Shown here: positions 51,195 to 60,009 of the stretch, one piece after another
Position numbering within the stretch: position 1 is the stretch's first letter
How the letters are laid out: every line of letters starts with the position of its first letter
From: Frigidibacter sp.
GTDB taxonomy: Bacteria > Pseudomonadota > Alphaproteobacteria > Rhodobacterales > Rhodobacteraceae
DNA length: 64,000 nucleotides
NCBI RefSeq assembly: GCF_030695035.1
Contig: NZ_JAUYTT010000020.1
Coordinates: 1-64,000 of the forward strand
Direction: 5' to 3'
Program-made: the position numbers and the translations under genes
The notes under the pieces: generated by a model
Seen by the model: the letters and a program-made list of their open reading frames with translations, nothing else
Told to the model about the DNA's origin: nothing
The model's database searches: none

Positions 51195-52697
51195 ATGGAA
51201 ATACTGGCCAATCTCGGGTCCGGCTTTGTGCAAGCGCTGACCCTGACGAACCTGTTCTATTGCTTCATCGGCGTGACCGTCGGCACCTTCGTGGGCGTGT
51301 TGCCCGGCATCGGCTCGATGATCGCGATCTCGCTGTTGCTGCCGATGACCTTCTATCTGCCCGCAGATGCGGCGCTGGTCATGCTGGCGGGCATCTATTA
51401 CGGCGGCGAGTATGGCGGATCGATTGCCTCGATCATGATCAACCTGCCGGGATCGGCCTCCAGCGCCGTCACCACGCTGGATGGCTACCAGATGACGCTG
51501 AAGGGCCGTTCGGCGCAGGCGCTGTTCCTGACGGCCATCGCCTCCTTCATCGGCGGATCCATCGGGATCGTCATCCTCGCGGTCTTCTCGCCGCTCCTCG
51601 CCGATCTTTCGCTGCGCTTCGGCCCGGCCGATTACTTTTCGGTGATGGTCCTCGGACTGATCGCGGCCACCTGCATCACCCAAGGGTCGGTGGTGAAAAG
51701 CTGCGGCGCGGTGGTCGTGGGCGTGCTGCTGGGAACGGTTGGGACCGATGTGAACACCGGCATCCAGCGCTTCACCTTCGGCAGCTTCGATCTTTATGAC
51801 GGGATCAGCGTCGTCATCATCGCAATGGGCCTGTTCGGGCTGCCCGAGATCATCGCCAATATCGGCCAGCCGCGGCACGGCCCGGCGAAAACCTCCGTCA
51901 GGCTGCGCGACATGCGCCCCACGCGCGAGGATGTGAGGCAAAGCGCCGGTCCGGTTGCCCGCGGCGGCCTGCTTGGCTCGTTGCTGGGGGCGCTTCCCGC
52001 CACGGGCCCCACTATCGCGGCCTTTCTGGCCTATGCGCTGGAAAAGCGGGTCAGCCGCCATCCCGAACGCTTTGGCACCGGCATCGTCGAAGGCGTCACC
52101 GGCCCGGAAGCGGCGAACAACGCCGCCGCGCAGACGGCGTTCATTCCAACCCTGACACTCGGCATTCCGGGTAGCGCGACGATGGCGCTGATCCTTGGTG
52201 CGCTGATGATCCACGGCATTCCGCCGGGGCCGCGGCTGATGACGGAACATGCCGACCTGTTCTGGGCGCTGGTCGCCAGCTTCTGGATCGGCAATCTTCT
52301 GCTTCTGGTGCTGAACATCCCGCTGGTGGGGGTCTGGATCAAGCTGCTCAGCATTCCCTACCGTTTCCTGTTTCCCGCGGTGGTGTGCCTGACCTGTGTG
52401 GGGGTCTACAGCCTGAAGCTCTCCAGCTTCGATGTCTTCATGGTGCTTGGCATCTGTGGCCTTGGATATGCGATGCGGTTGCTGCAGATTGATGCAGCAC
52501 CCTTGTTGATGGGGCTGATCCTTGGCCCGATGATGGAGGAATACTTCCGCCGCGCTGTGCTGCTGTCGATGGGCGATCTGACGGTGTTCCTGACCGAACC
52601 CATCAGTGCTGGCGTCATCCTGACCACCGTGGTGCTGTTGATCTGGTCGGCGACCAAAGGAAAGCAACTCGCCAGGAAGCTCGAGCAGGGGGATTGA
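51195..52697 (+). CDS. TTT transporter large permease (TctA)
   Basis: 500 aa with about 12 helices. TctA signatures are GVTVGTFVGVLPGIGSMIAISLLLPMTF, YGGSIASIMINLPGSASSAVTTLDGYQM and the second-half GSLLGALPATGPTIAAFLAYALEKR and PEAANNAAAQTAFIPTLTLGIPGSATMAL. It is the transport subunit paired with the divergent receptor. Confidence 0.93.
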   Translation: MEILANLGSGFVQALTLTNLFYCFIGVTVGTFVGVLPGIGSMIAISLLLPMTFYLPADAALVMLAGIYYGGEYGGSIASIMINLPGSASSAVTTLDGYQMTLKGRSAQALFLTAIASFIGGSIGIVILAVFSPLLADLSLRFGPADYFSVMVLGLIAATCITQGSVVKSCGAVVVGVLLGTVGTDVNTGIQRFTFGSFDLYDGISVVIIAMGLFGLPEIIANIGQPRHGPAKTSVRLRDMRPTREDVRQSAGPVARGGLLGSLLGALPATGPTIAAFLAYALEKRVSRHPERFGTGIVEGVTGPEAANNAAAQTAFIPTLTLGIPGSATMALILGALMIHGIPPGPRLMTEHADLFWALVASFWIGNLLLLVLNIPLVGVWIKLLSIPYRFLFPAVVCLTCVGVYSLKLSSFDVFMVLGICGLGYAMRLLQIDAAPLLMGLILGPMMEEYFRRAVLLSMGDLTVFLTEPISAGVILTTVVLLIWSATKGKQLARKLEQGD

Positions 52698-52704
52698 CGC
52701 AAGT

Positions 52705-52727
52705 GGGGCAGGGGCTCGCCCTGCCCC
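52705..52727. terminator. Bidirectional hairpin between TctA and LysR genes
   Basis: A perfect 9-bp stem GGGGCAGGG/CCCTGCCCC with a 5-nt loop lies in the 32-bp gap between convergent stops. Confidence 0.65.
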
Positions 52728-52729
52728 GG

Positions 52730-53614
52730 CTAGGGGGCCACGCGATCCGTGATCCAGCTCAGGAATGCGCTGCAGGCCGGGTCCGAGGCGCGGTCATTCG
52801 GCAGCACCACGTAATAGGCAGCGTCCGTTCTCAGCGGGGCATCGCGGACGATCTGCAAGGCGGCCTCCCGCAACTCGCGCTCGACCAGATAAGTCGGCAC
52901 CAGCGCGACTCCCAGCCCGGCCATCGCCGCCTCGATCAGCAGCGTGAACTGGTCGAACCTGTGGCCGCGCAGCCCGTCGGTCGTGGTCTCGCCATTCGCG
53001 GCAAGCCATTCGACCCACAGCATCGGGCGCGAATCCATATGCAGCAGGGGCGCCGTCAGGATCGGGTCGGCGTGCTCCCGGGCCAGCGTCGGCGAGGCCA
53101 CGGGCACTACCGTCTCGCCGCACAGATAGGTGCAGCTGGCGCGGGGCCAGACCGGCTGCCCATAGTGGATCGCGACGTTGACGCCCGCCTCGTTCAGGTC
53201 GAACGGCTCCGCCCGGCAGGTGACCGTGACCTGCAGGCCGGGGTGCTGCGCCAGAAAATCGGTGAGGCGCGGCACCAGCCAGCGGCTGCCGAAGGTCGGC
53301 AGGGTGGCGATGGAGATCTGCCCGGTCACGTCGCGCGAGCCTGCGGCGCGCAGGGCCAGCATCTCGACCTGCGATAGCAGCCGCGCGGCATCGGGCAGCA
53401 GGCGCGTGCCGGCGTTCGACAGCACCACGCGCTGGCGCACGCGTTCGAACAGCGCGACACCCAGCTGCGCCTCCAGATCCTTGATCTGCCGGCTGACGGC
53501 GCTTTGCGTCAGGCTCAGCTCTTCGGCGGCGCGGGTAAAGCTGCCGTGGCGCGCCGCGGCCTCGAAGGATTGCAGTGACAGGATGCCGGGGACACGGCTA
53601 CGGCTCAACTTCAT
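52730..53614 (-). CDS. LysR-family transcriptional regulator
   Basis: 294 aa. The N-terminal helix-turn-helix is LSLQSFEAAARHGSFTRAAEELSLTQSAVSRQIKDLEAQLGVALFERV; the C-terminal periplasmic-binding-like effector domain starts near residue 90 (GQISIATLPTFGSRWLVPRL). It resembles the GcvA-type subgroup. It is divergent from hglS and the 2-aminoadipate operon, which it presumably activates in response to a pathway intermediate. Confidence 0.9.
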   Translation of the reverse strand: MKLSRSRVPGILSLQSFEAAARHGSFTRAAEELSLTQSAVSRQIKDLEAQLGVALFERVRQRVVLSNAGTRLLPDAARLLSQVEMLALRAAGSRDVTGQISIATLPTFGSRWLVPRLTDFLAQHPGLQVTVTCRAEPFDLNEAGVNVAIHYGQPVWPRASCTYLCGETVVPVASPTLAREHADPILTAPLLHMDSRPMLWVEWLAANGETTTDGLRGHRFDQFTLLIEAAMAGLGVALVPTYLVERELREAALQIVRDAPLRTDAAYYVVLPNDRASDPACSAFLSWITDRVAP

Positions 53615-53711
53615 TCCGGATCCACATCAAGTCAGTCCAAATCAGCGCGTTTCTTGGGATATGGGGTACGCTATCTGGATGACTACAGCAATCATCAAGC
53701 TTGCAGGTATC

Positions 53712-55082
53712 ATGTCCACCACCCCCTCCCCGCTTTCGCCCGATCAGATCCGCGCCCGGTTTTCCTCGGCCATGTCGGCGATGTACCGCGACGAGGTTCC
53801 TGCCTATGGCACCCTTCTGTCGCTTGTGGCCGAGGTGAATGGCGACGTGCTGGCGCGCGATGCCGGCCTTGCCGCCGATCTTGCCGCGACGGATCAGCTT
53901 CAGCGCATTTCCGAGGAACGCCATGGCGCGATCCGGCTTGGCACGGCCGCCGAGCTTGCCACGATGCGCCGGCTGTTCGCGGTGATGGGCATGTATCCGG
54001 TCGGTTACTATGACCTCAGCGAGGCGGGCGTTCCGGTGCATTCCACCGCCTTCCGCCCGGTGGGCGAGGCGGCGCTGCGCCACAATCCCTTCCGCGTGTT
54101 CACCTCGCTCCTGCGTCTGGATCTGATCGCCGACCCGGCGCTGCGGGCCGAGGCGGCAGAGATCCTCGCGCGCCGCAGCATCTTCACCCCCGCCTGCCTT
54201 TCGCTGATCGAGAAGGCCGAGGCCGAGGGTGGCCTGTCAGAGGAGGATGCAGACCGTTTCGTGGCCGAGGCGACCAAGACCTTCCGCTGGCACCCCGATG
54301 CTCTGGTCTCGGCGGATCTCTACCACCGGCTGCACGATGCGCACCGGCTGGTCGCGGATGTCGTGTCCTTCAAGGGGCCGCATATCAACCACCTCACGCC
54401 CCGCACGCTGGATATCGACGCGGTGCAGGAGGGGATGCCGGCGGTCGGCATCACGCCCAAGGCGGTGATCGAGGGGCCGCCGCGGCGCAAATGCCCGATC
54501 CTTCTGCGCCAGACCTCGTTCAAGGCGCTTCAGGAGGCGGTGACATTCCCCGGTGAGACGGCGGTCAGCGGCTCGCACACCGCCCGTTTCGGCGAGATCG
54601 AGGCGCGGGGCATCGCGCTGACCCCGAAGGGCCGGGCGCTTTACGACAAGCTGCTGGACGAGGTGCGCGCGCGCATCGTTCCCGCTGCGGATGGATCGAA
54701 TGCGGCAGAGTATAATGCCGTGCTGGCAGAGGTGTTCACCGCCTTCCCCGACAGCTGGGACGCGATCCGCGCGCAGGGCCTTGGCTATTTCGAATGGTCC
54801 ACCACGGGCAAGCCCGCCGCCCCGGGCGATGCCGAGGCGCTGCTGGCCGCGGGGGCGCTGCGCTGCGATCCAATCGTCTACGAGGATTTCCTGCCGGTCT
54901 CGGCGGCGGGCATCTTCCAGTCGAACCTCGGCGATTCCGGCGTGCAGGAGTTTGCCGCGAGCCCGAACCAGCGGATGTTCGAGGCGGATCTGGGGGCGGC
55001 CGTTCTGGACGAGTTCGCCCATTACGCGGGCATCGAGGCGGCCTCGCTGAAGGCCAGCCTGCAAGCGCTCGGCCGCGCATGA
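53712..55082 (+). CDS. hglS: 2-oxoadipate dioxygenase/decarboxylase
   Basis: 456 aa, DUF1338 family. It converts 2-oxoadipate to D-2-hydroxyglutarate with Fe(II), O2 and loss of CO2. His71 and Arg75 (ERHGAIRLG), His227 (HINHLTP) and Glu295 (RFGEIEARG) sit exactly one position beyond the reported Pseudomonas HglS residues His70, Arg74, His226 and Glu294. This also supports the ATG at 53712 (GCAGG upstream) over an in-frame ATG at 53679. Its stop overlaps the D-2-hydroxyglutarate dehydrogenase start by 4 nt. Confidence 0.93.
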   Translation: MSTTPSPLSPDQIRARFSSAMSAMYRDEVPAYGTLLSLVAEVNGDVLARDAGLAADLAATDQLQRISEERHGAIRLGTAAELATMRRLFAVMGMYPVGYYDLSEAGVPVHSTAFRPVGEAALRHNPFRVFTSLLRLDLIADPALRAEAAEILARRSIFTPACLSLIEKAEAEGGLSEEDADRFVAEATKTFRWHPDALVSADLYHRLHDAHRLVADVVSFKGPHINHLTPRTLDIDAVQEGMPAVGITPKAVIEGPPRRKCPILLRQTSFKALQEAVTFPGETAVSGSHTARFGEIEARGIALTPKGRALYDKLLDEVRARIVPAADGSNAAEYNAVLAEVFTAFPDSWDAIRAQGLGYFEWSTTGKPAAPGDAEALLAAGALRCDPIVYEDFLPVSAAGIFQSNLGDSGVQEFAASPNQRMFEADLGAAVLDEFAHYAGIEAASLKASLQALGRA

Positions 55083-56482
55083 CCGGGCTGGACGAGATCC
55101 GGGCCGTCCTTGGCGCAGCGGCAGTTCTGACCGAACCGGCGGACCGGGCGCGGTACGAGCAGGGCGCGCGCTATGACAGTGGCACCTGTCTGGCGGTCCT
55201 GCGCCCGGCTGACACTGAAGAAGTGGCAGCCTGTGTCACCATCGCGGCGCGGCACGGGATGCGGATCGTGCCGCAGGGCGCGAACACAGGCCTCGTCGGC
55301 GGCTCCACCCCCGATGGCAGCGGCACCGAGCTGGTGCTCAGCCTCGAGCGGCTGAAGGGCTTCGCGCTCGACATCGACAACGCCTCGGCACTGGTCGGCG
55401 CGGGGCTGCTGCTGTCGGAGCTGAACGACAGGCTTGCCGGCGACGGGCTGTTCTTTCCCATCGACCTTGGCGCCGATCCTTCGGTCGGCGGCATGATCGC
55501 CACCAATACCGGCGGCGCGCGGTTCCTGCGCCACGGCGATGTGCGCGCGAATGTCATGGGCCTGACCGCCGTGCTGCCGGACGGGCAGGTGCTGCGGCTT
55601 GGCGCGGGGCTGCGCAAGGACAATACCGGGCCGGACTGGAAGCACTTGCTGATCGGCACCAGCGGCGCCTTTGGCATCGTGACCGAGGCAGAGCTGCGCC
55701 TGTCCCCCGTGCCGCGCGAAACCGCGGTGGCGCTGTTGGTGCCGACCGGGCCCGAGGCGGTGCTGCCGCTGCTGCGCGAGGCTGAACGCCGCTTCGGCAC
55801 GCGGCTCAGCGCCTTCGAGGGCATGTCGCGCGAGGCTGTGGCCGCGGCGCTGGCGCATGTGCCCTCGCTGCGCGACCCCTTCGCGCCCGGCCCAGTGCCG
55901 GACTACACCATCTTGATCGAGATCGCGCGGACCTCGGCCCCCGCCCCTGGCGAACCGGGGCTGGACGACCTGCTGCAAACGGTGCTGTCCGACCTGATCG
56001 AGGCAGAGCCGGACCTGCTGGCTGATGCGCGCTTCGGCCGCCCCGAACATGGCTGGGCGCTGCGCCATGCGCTGTCGGAAGGCGTCAAGGCCGCGGGCCG
56101 GCTGATTGCCTTCGATCTGGGCTTCCGGCGCGGCGATACGATGCGGTTCTGCGCCCAGATGCGGGCAGAGCTGGCCCGCACCCATCCCGAGGTGTCCGTC
56201 TGCGACTTCGGCCATATCGGCGACGGCGGCGTTCACTTTAACCTTGTCGTGCCGCCCGGCAGCGCCTGCGCAACCGACCCCGCCGCCGAAGCCGCCCTGC
56301 GCGCGCGCATCGTCGAGGTGGCGGTGCGCGACTTCGGCGGCAGTTTCAGCGCCGAGCATGCCATCGGCCGCCGCAACCAGAAATTCCACGACACATACGC
56401 CGACCCTGCGCTACGCAGGTTGTCGAAAGCCATTCTTGAAACCCTCGGGGGTGCCCGCCTTGGCGCCGCCCGTTTCGACTGA
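55079..56482 (+). CDS. FAD-linked D-2-hydroxyglutarate dehydrogenase
   Basis: 467 aa FAD_binding_4/FAD-oxidase_C enzyme. It has the flavin-binding PQGANTGLVGGSTP, the ADPSVGGMIATNTGG stretch, and the C-terminal metal and substrate motifs DFGHIGDGGVHFNL and FSAEHAIGRRNQKF. It oxidises D-2-hydroxyglutarate to 2-oxoglutarate, passing electrons to the respiratory chain. Translational coupling to hglS, whose product is D-2-hydroxyglutarate, makes this assignment stronger than family membership alone. Confidence 0.9.
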   Translation: MTGLDEIRAVLGAAAVLTEPADRARYEQGARYDSGTCLAVLRPADTEEVAACVTIAARHGMRIVPQGANTGLVGGSTPDGSGTELVLSLERLKGFALDIDNASALVGAGLLLSELNDRLAGDGLFFPIDLGADPSVGGMIATNTGGARFLRHGDVRANVMGLTAVLPDGQVLRLGAGLRKDNTGPDWKHLLIGTSGAFGIVTEAELRLSPVPRETAVALLVPTGPEAVLPLLREAERRFGTRLSAFEGMSREAVAAALAHVPSLRDPFAPGPVPDYTILIEIARTSAPAPGEPGLDDLLQTVLSDLIEAEPDLLADARFGRPEHGWALRHALSEGVKAAGRLIAFDLGFRRGDTMRFCAQMRAELARTHPEVSVCDFGHIGDGGVHFNLVVPPGSACATDPAAEAALRARIVEVAVRDFGGSFSAEHAIGRRNQKFHDTYADPALRRLSKAILETLGGARLGAARFD

Positions 56483-56491
56483 GGACATGAC

Positions 56492-58009
56492 ATGACCGAT
56501 ACCATCGCCAAGGACTGCGCCGACCTTCTGACCCGTCTCGGGGTCGATGCCAAACTCTACACTGGCGGCACGCTGCACAGCTTCTCGCCCGTTACGGGTG
56601 AGCGGACGGCCGAGCTGCCAGAGCAGGATGCGGCGGCAGTCGGCGCCACCATCGGCCGCGCTGCTGCGGCCTTCCGGGCATGGCGCGACGTGCCCGCCCC
56701 GCGCCGGGGCGAGCTGGTGCGGTTGCTGGGCGAAGAGCTGCGCGCCTCCAAGGCCGATCTGGGCCGGCTCGTGTCGATCGAGGCGGGCAAGAGCCCGTCC
56801 GAAGGCGCGGGCGAGGTGCAGGAGATGATCGACATCTGCGACTTCGCCGTGGGCCTGTCGCGGCAACTGTACGGTCTGACCATCGCGACGGAACGGCCCG
56901 GGCACCGGATGATGGAAACCTGGCACCCGCTGGGGGTGGTCGGCGTCATCTCGGCCTTCAACTTCCCGGTCGCGGTCTGGTCCTGGAACACCGCGCTGGC
57001 GCTGGTCTGCGGCAATCCGGTCGTGTGGAAGCCCTCGGAAAAGACTCCGCTGACCGCGCTTGCCTCGCAGGCGATACTGGACCGCGCTCTGGCCCGGTTC
57101 GGCGACGCGCCCGCGCATCTGGCGCAGGTGATCATCGGCGGGCGCGAGGCTGGCGAGACGCTGGTGGATGACCCGCGCGTGGCGGTTGTCTCGGCCACCG
57201 GCTCCACCCGCATGGGCCGGCAGGTCGGCCCGAAGGTCGCGGCGCGGTTCGGGCGCTCGATCCTTGAACTCGGCGGCAACAATGCCGGGATCGTCTGCCC
57301 CTCGGCCGATCTGGATATGGCGCTGCGGGCGATTGCCTTTGGCGCGATGGGCACAGCGGGCCAGCGCTGCACGACGATGCGGCGGCTGTTCGTGCATGAC
57401 TCTGTCTATGACGCGCTGGTGCCGCGGCTGATCAAGGCTTACGGCTCGGTTTCGGTGGGCAACCCGCTGACGACGCAGGCGCTGGTGGGCCCGCTGGTCG
57501 ACAAGGCCGCCTTTGACGCCATGCAATCGGCGCTGGCCGCGGCGAAATCCGCTGGCGGCACCGTCCATGGCGGCGCCCGGGTGACCGAGGCCGGCCCCGA
57601 GGCGGCGTTCTACGTGAAGCCGGCACTGGTCGAGATGCCCTCGCAGACCGGGCCGGTGTTCGAGGAAACCTTCGCGCCGATCCTCTATGTGATGCGCTAC
57701 ACCGACCTGCCGGCGGTGATCGAGGATCACAACGCAGTCGGCGCGGGCCTGTCGTCGTCGATCTTCACCACCGACCTGCGCGAGAGCGAGCTGTTCCTGT
57801 CGGCCGCCGGCTCCGATTGCGGCATCGCCAACGTCAACATCGGCACCTCGGGCGCTGAAATCGGCGGGGCCTTTGGCGGCGAGAAGGAAACCGGGGGCGG
57901 GCGCGAAAGCGGCTCGGATGCGTGGAAGGGCTATATGCGCCGCGCCACCAACACCATCAACTACTCCCGCGCGCTCCCCTTGGCGCAGGGCGTGGTCTTC
58001 GATATCTGA
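56492..58009 (+). CDS. amaB: 2-aminoadipate semialdehyde / piperideine-6-carboxylate dehydrogenase (AmaB, ALDH7 family)
   Basis: 505 aa. ALDH7/antiquitin hallmarks are FNFPVAVWSWNTALAL, Glu259 in ILELGGNN, Cys293 in GTAGQRCTTMRRLFVH, and the long C-terminal run NVNIGTSGAEIGGAFGGEKE with WKGYMRRATNTINYS. It oxidises 2-aminoadipate 6-semialdehyde to 2-aminoadipate with NAD. It lies 9 nt after the dehydrogenase gene and before an aminotransferase, giving the order of a lysine/pipecolate catabolic route. Confidence 0.93.
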   Translation: MTDTIAKDCADLLTRLGVDAKLYTGGTLHSFSPVTGERTAELPEQDAAAVGATIGRAAAAFRAWRDVPAPRRGELVRLLGEELRASKADLGRLVSIEAGKSPSEGAGEVQEMIDICDFAVGLSRQLYGLTIATERPGHRMMETWHPLGVVGVISAFNFPVAVWSWNTALALVCGNPVVWKPSEKTPLTALASQAILDRALARFGDAPAHLAQVIIGGREAGETLVDDPRVAVVSATGSTRMGRQVGPKVAARFGRSILELGGNNAGIVCPSADLDMALRAIAFGAMGTAGQRCTTMRRLFVHDSVYDALVPRLIKAYGSVSVGNPLTTQALVGPLVDKAAFDAMQSALAAAKSAGGTVHGGARVTEAGPEAAFYVKPALVEMPSQTGPVFEETFAPILYVMRYTDLPAVIEDHNAVGAGLSSSIFTTDLRESELFLSAAGSDCGIANVNIGTSGAEIGGAFGGEKETGGGRESGSDAWKGYMRRATNTINYSRALPLAQGVVFDI

Positions 58010-58018
58010 GAGAGCGAC

Positions 58019-59260
58019 ATGACCAGTACCTTCCAGCCTGCGGGCCGGATCGCGGATCTCGGCGTGTCCGAGATCCTTGCGATCACTGCCCGTGCAGCGG
58101 CGCTGAAGCGTGAGGGGCGCCCCGTCATCATCCTTGGCACGGGCGAGCCGGATTTCGACACCCCAAGCCACATCAAGGACGCGGCAATCGCCGCGATCCG
58201 CAGGGGTGAGACGAAGTACACCAACCTTGACGGCTCGCCCGAGATGAAACGGGCGATCCGCGACAAGTTCGCGCGCGAGAACGGCCTGAGCTTCGCCCAG
58301 AATGAGGTGACGGCCGGGGCGGGCGCCAAGCAGATGCTGTACAACGCCATGATGGCCAGCCTGAACGACGGCGATGAGGTCATCATCCCGACGCCTTGCT
58401 GGACCAGCTATTTCGACATCGTCCAGATTGCGGGCGGCGTTCCCGTGGCCATTCCCTGCCCCGGGGAGGCCGGCTTCCGCCTGTCGGCCGAGGCGCTGGA
58501 GGCGGCGATCACGCCCCGCACGAAATGGCTGCTGCTGAACTCTCCCTCGAACCCGACCGGGGCGGCCTATGCCGAGGAGCATTACCGCCCGCTGCTGGAG
58601 GTTCTGCACCGGCACCCGCATGTCTGGCTGATGGTCGATGACATGTATGAACACATCATCTACGACGATTTCCGCTTCGTGACACCGCTGGCGCTCGACC
58701 CGTCGCTGAAGGACCGTTGCCTGACGATCAACGGCGTCAGCAAGGCCTATGCGATGACCGGCTGGCGGCTGGGATATGCGGGCGGCCCGGCGGGTCTGAT
58801 CGCAGGGATGGCCGTGGTGCAAAGCCAGTCCACGTCCTGTCCCTGCTCGGTGACGCAGGCGGCCTCCATCGCCGCGCTGGACGGCCCGCAGGACTTCCTG
58901 AAGGACCGCGCCGCCAGCTTTGCCCGGCGCCGCGATCTGGTGGTCGATGCGCTGAACCGGATCGACGGGATCACCTGCCGCCGGCCCGAGGGGGCCTTCT
59001 ACACCTATGCAAGCTGCGAGGGGATGCTGGGCCGCGTCACCCCGGGTGGCGCAAGGCTGCGCGATGACCGCGACTTCTGCGCCTGGCTACTGGAGGCGGC
59101 GAATGTTGCGGTGGTGCCGGGATCGGCCTTCGGCCTGTCGCCCTATTTCCGCATTTCCTATGCCACGTCAGAGGCGGAGCTGACCGAGGCGATGGCCCGC
59201 ATCACCGCCGCCTGCGCCCTGCTTCAGGGGGCAGAAGCCCTCGCACCAGCCGAGTCCTGA
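58019..59260 (+). CDS. Class I/II aminotransferase, probable 2-aminoadipate aminotransferase
   Basis: 413 aa PLP enzyme. The Schiff-base Lys242 is in INGVSKAYAMTGWRLGY; other PLP contacts are GTGEPDFDTP, AGAKQMLYNAM, NSPSNPTGAAY and YFRISYATS. AspC/AAT-I family. By operon position it should convert 2-aminoadipate to 2-oxoadipate, the substrate of HglS. Aspartate or aromatic aminotransferase activity cannot be excluded from sequence. Confidence 0.88.
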   Translation: MTSTFQPAGRIADLGVSEILAITARAAALKREGRPVIILGTGEPDFDTPSHIKDAAIAAIRRGETKYTNLDGSPEMKRAIRDKFARENGLSFAQNEVTAGAGAKQMLYNAMMASLNDGDEVIIPTPCWTSYFDIVQIAGGVPVAIPCPGEAGFRLSAEALEAAITPRTKWLLLNSPSNPTGAAYAEEHYRPLLEVLHRHPHVWLMVDDMYEHIIYDDFRFVTPLALDPSLKDRCLTINGVSKAYAMTGWRLGYAGGPAGLIAGMAVVQSQSTSCPCSVTQAASIAALDGPQDFLKDRAASFARRRDLVVDALNRIDGITCRRPEGAFYTYASCEGMLGRVTPGGARLRDDRDFCAWLLEAANVAVVPGSAFGLSPYFRISYATSEAELTEAMARITAACALLQGAEALAPAES

Positions 59261-59274
59261 CGGGCCCGGCTGGC

Positions 59275-59886
59275 CTATTCGGCATAGACCCACAGCACGA
59301 CGGCATCGTCTTCGCCTTCCGAGGTCCACAGATGGCGGGCCGAGGCGTCGTAGTAGATGCTGTCCCCGGCGGTCAGACGGGTGGGAACATAGCTTTGGCT
59401 GTGGATGACCAGCGTGCCGCTGAGCACCGTCAGGAAGATCTCGGCATCATAGCTGGCCCATTCCTCATAGACGGTCAGATCCCGCGCGCGGACCCTGGTG
59501 CGGATTGGGGTCATCTTGCGGTTGGTCAGGTCGCTGCACAGAATCATGTTGTCACAGGTCGAGGTCGCGGAGACGCGCCCCTCTGCCCCGCGCGCGATGC
59601 TGCGCCTTGCCACGCCCACGACGGGGCGGGGCGCTTCGAGCAGTTGGCTGAGGGTCAGCCCCATGCCGCGCGCGATCTTGGTCAGGGTCGTTACGGTCGG
59701 CGACAGGTCCTGCCGCTCGATCTTGGACAGGGTCGAAAAGGCCACGCCGGTCCGGCGCGCGGTTTCCTGAAGCGTCCAGCCGTTTCTGGCGCGCAGCCGC
59801 GCGATCCGGGTGCCGACATCGACCGTCTCGTCGCTGGAGGGCCCGTCTTCGGGCTCTGGTCGCAAGGTGGCGGCGTTGAATTCCAT
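59275..59886 (-). CDS. XRE-family regulator with C-terminal cupin domain
   Basis: 203 aa from ATG 59886 (an alternative start at 59952 has no ribosome site). The helix-turn-helix is RIARLRARNGWTLQETARRTGVAFSTLSKIERQDLSPTVTTL; the cupin half includes EIFLTVLSGTLVIHSQ and GDSIYYDASARHLW. It is divergent from the DapA-like gene, with the 18-bp palindrome at 59970 between them. It converges on the aminotransferase gene (14 bp apart). Confidence 0.85.
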   Translation of the reverse strand: MEFNAATLRPEPEDGPSSDETVDVGTRIARLRARNGWTLQETARRTGVAFSTLSKIERQDLSPTVTTLTKIARGMGLTLSQLLEAPRPVVGVARRSIARGAEGRVSATSTCDNMILCSDLTNRKMTPIRTRVRARDLTVYEEWASYDAEIFLTVLSGTLVIHSQSYVPTRLTAGDSIYYDASARHLWTSEGEDDAVVLWVYAE

Positions 59887-59969
59887 CTGGGCGATCCCCG
59901 CGGCGGCTTTGGTGATCCCTGAATAAGCGTGATGCCGGGGCCGCGCAATCATGCATCATAGTGCGCTTG

Positions 59970-59987
59970 ATTTTCGTTTACGAAAAT
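59970..59987. promoter_or_regulatory. Perfect 18-bp palindrome, XRE-cupin operator candidate
   Basis: Arms ATTTTCGT and ACGAAAAT flank TT, in an AT-rich spot between the divergent regulator and the DapA-like gene. It lies 22 bp before the DapA-like start. Confidence 0.7.
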
Positions 59988-60009
59988 TATTAGAGTGGGT
60001 GGACCAAGA

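Noticed and set aside
56411-58822. 803-codon minus-strand open frame, rich in Arg, His and Gln
   Set aside because: Shadow of amaB and the aminotransferase in high-GC DNA; no domain recognisable.
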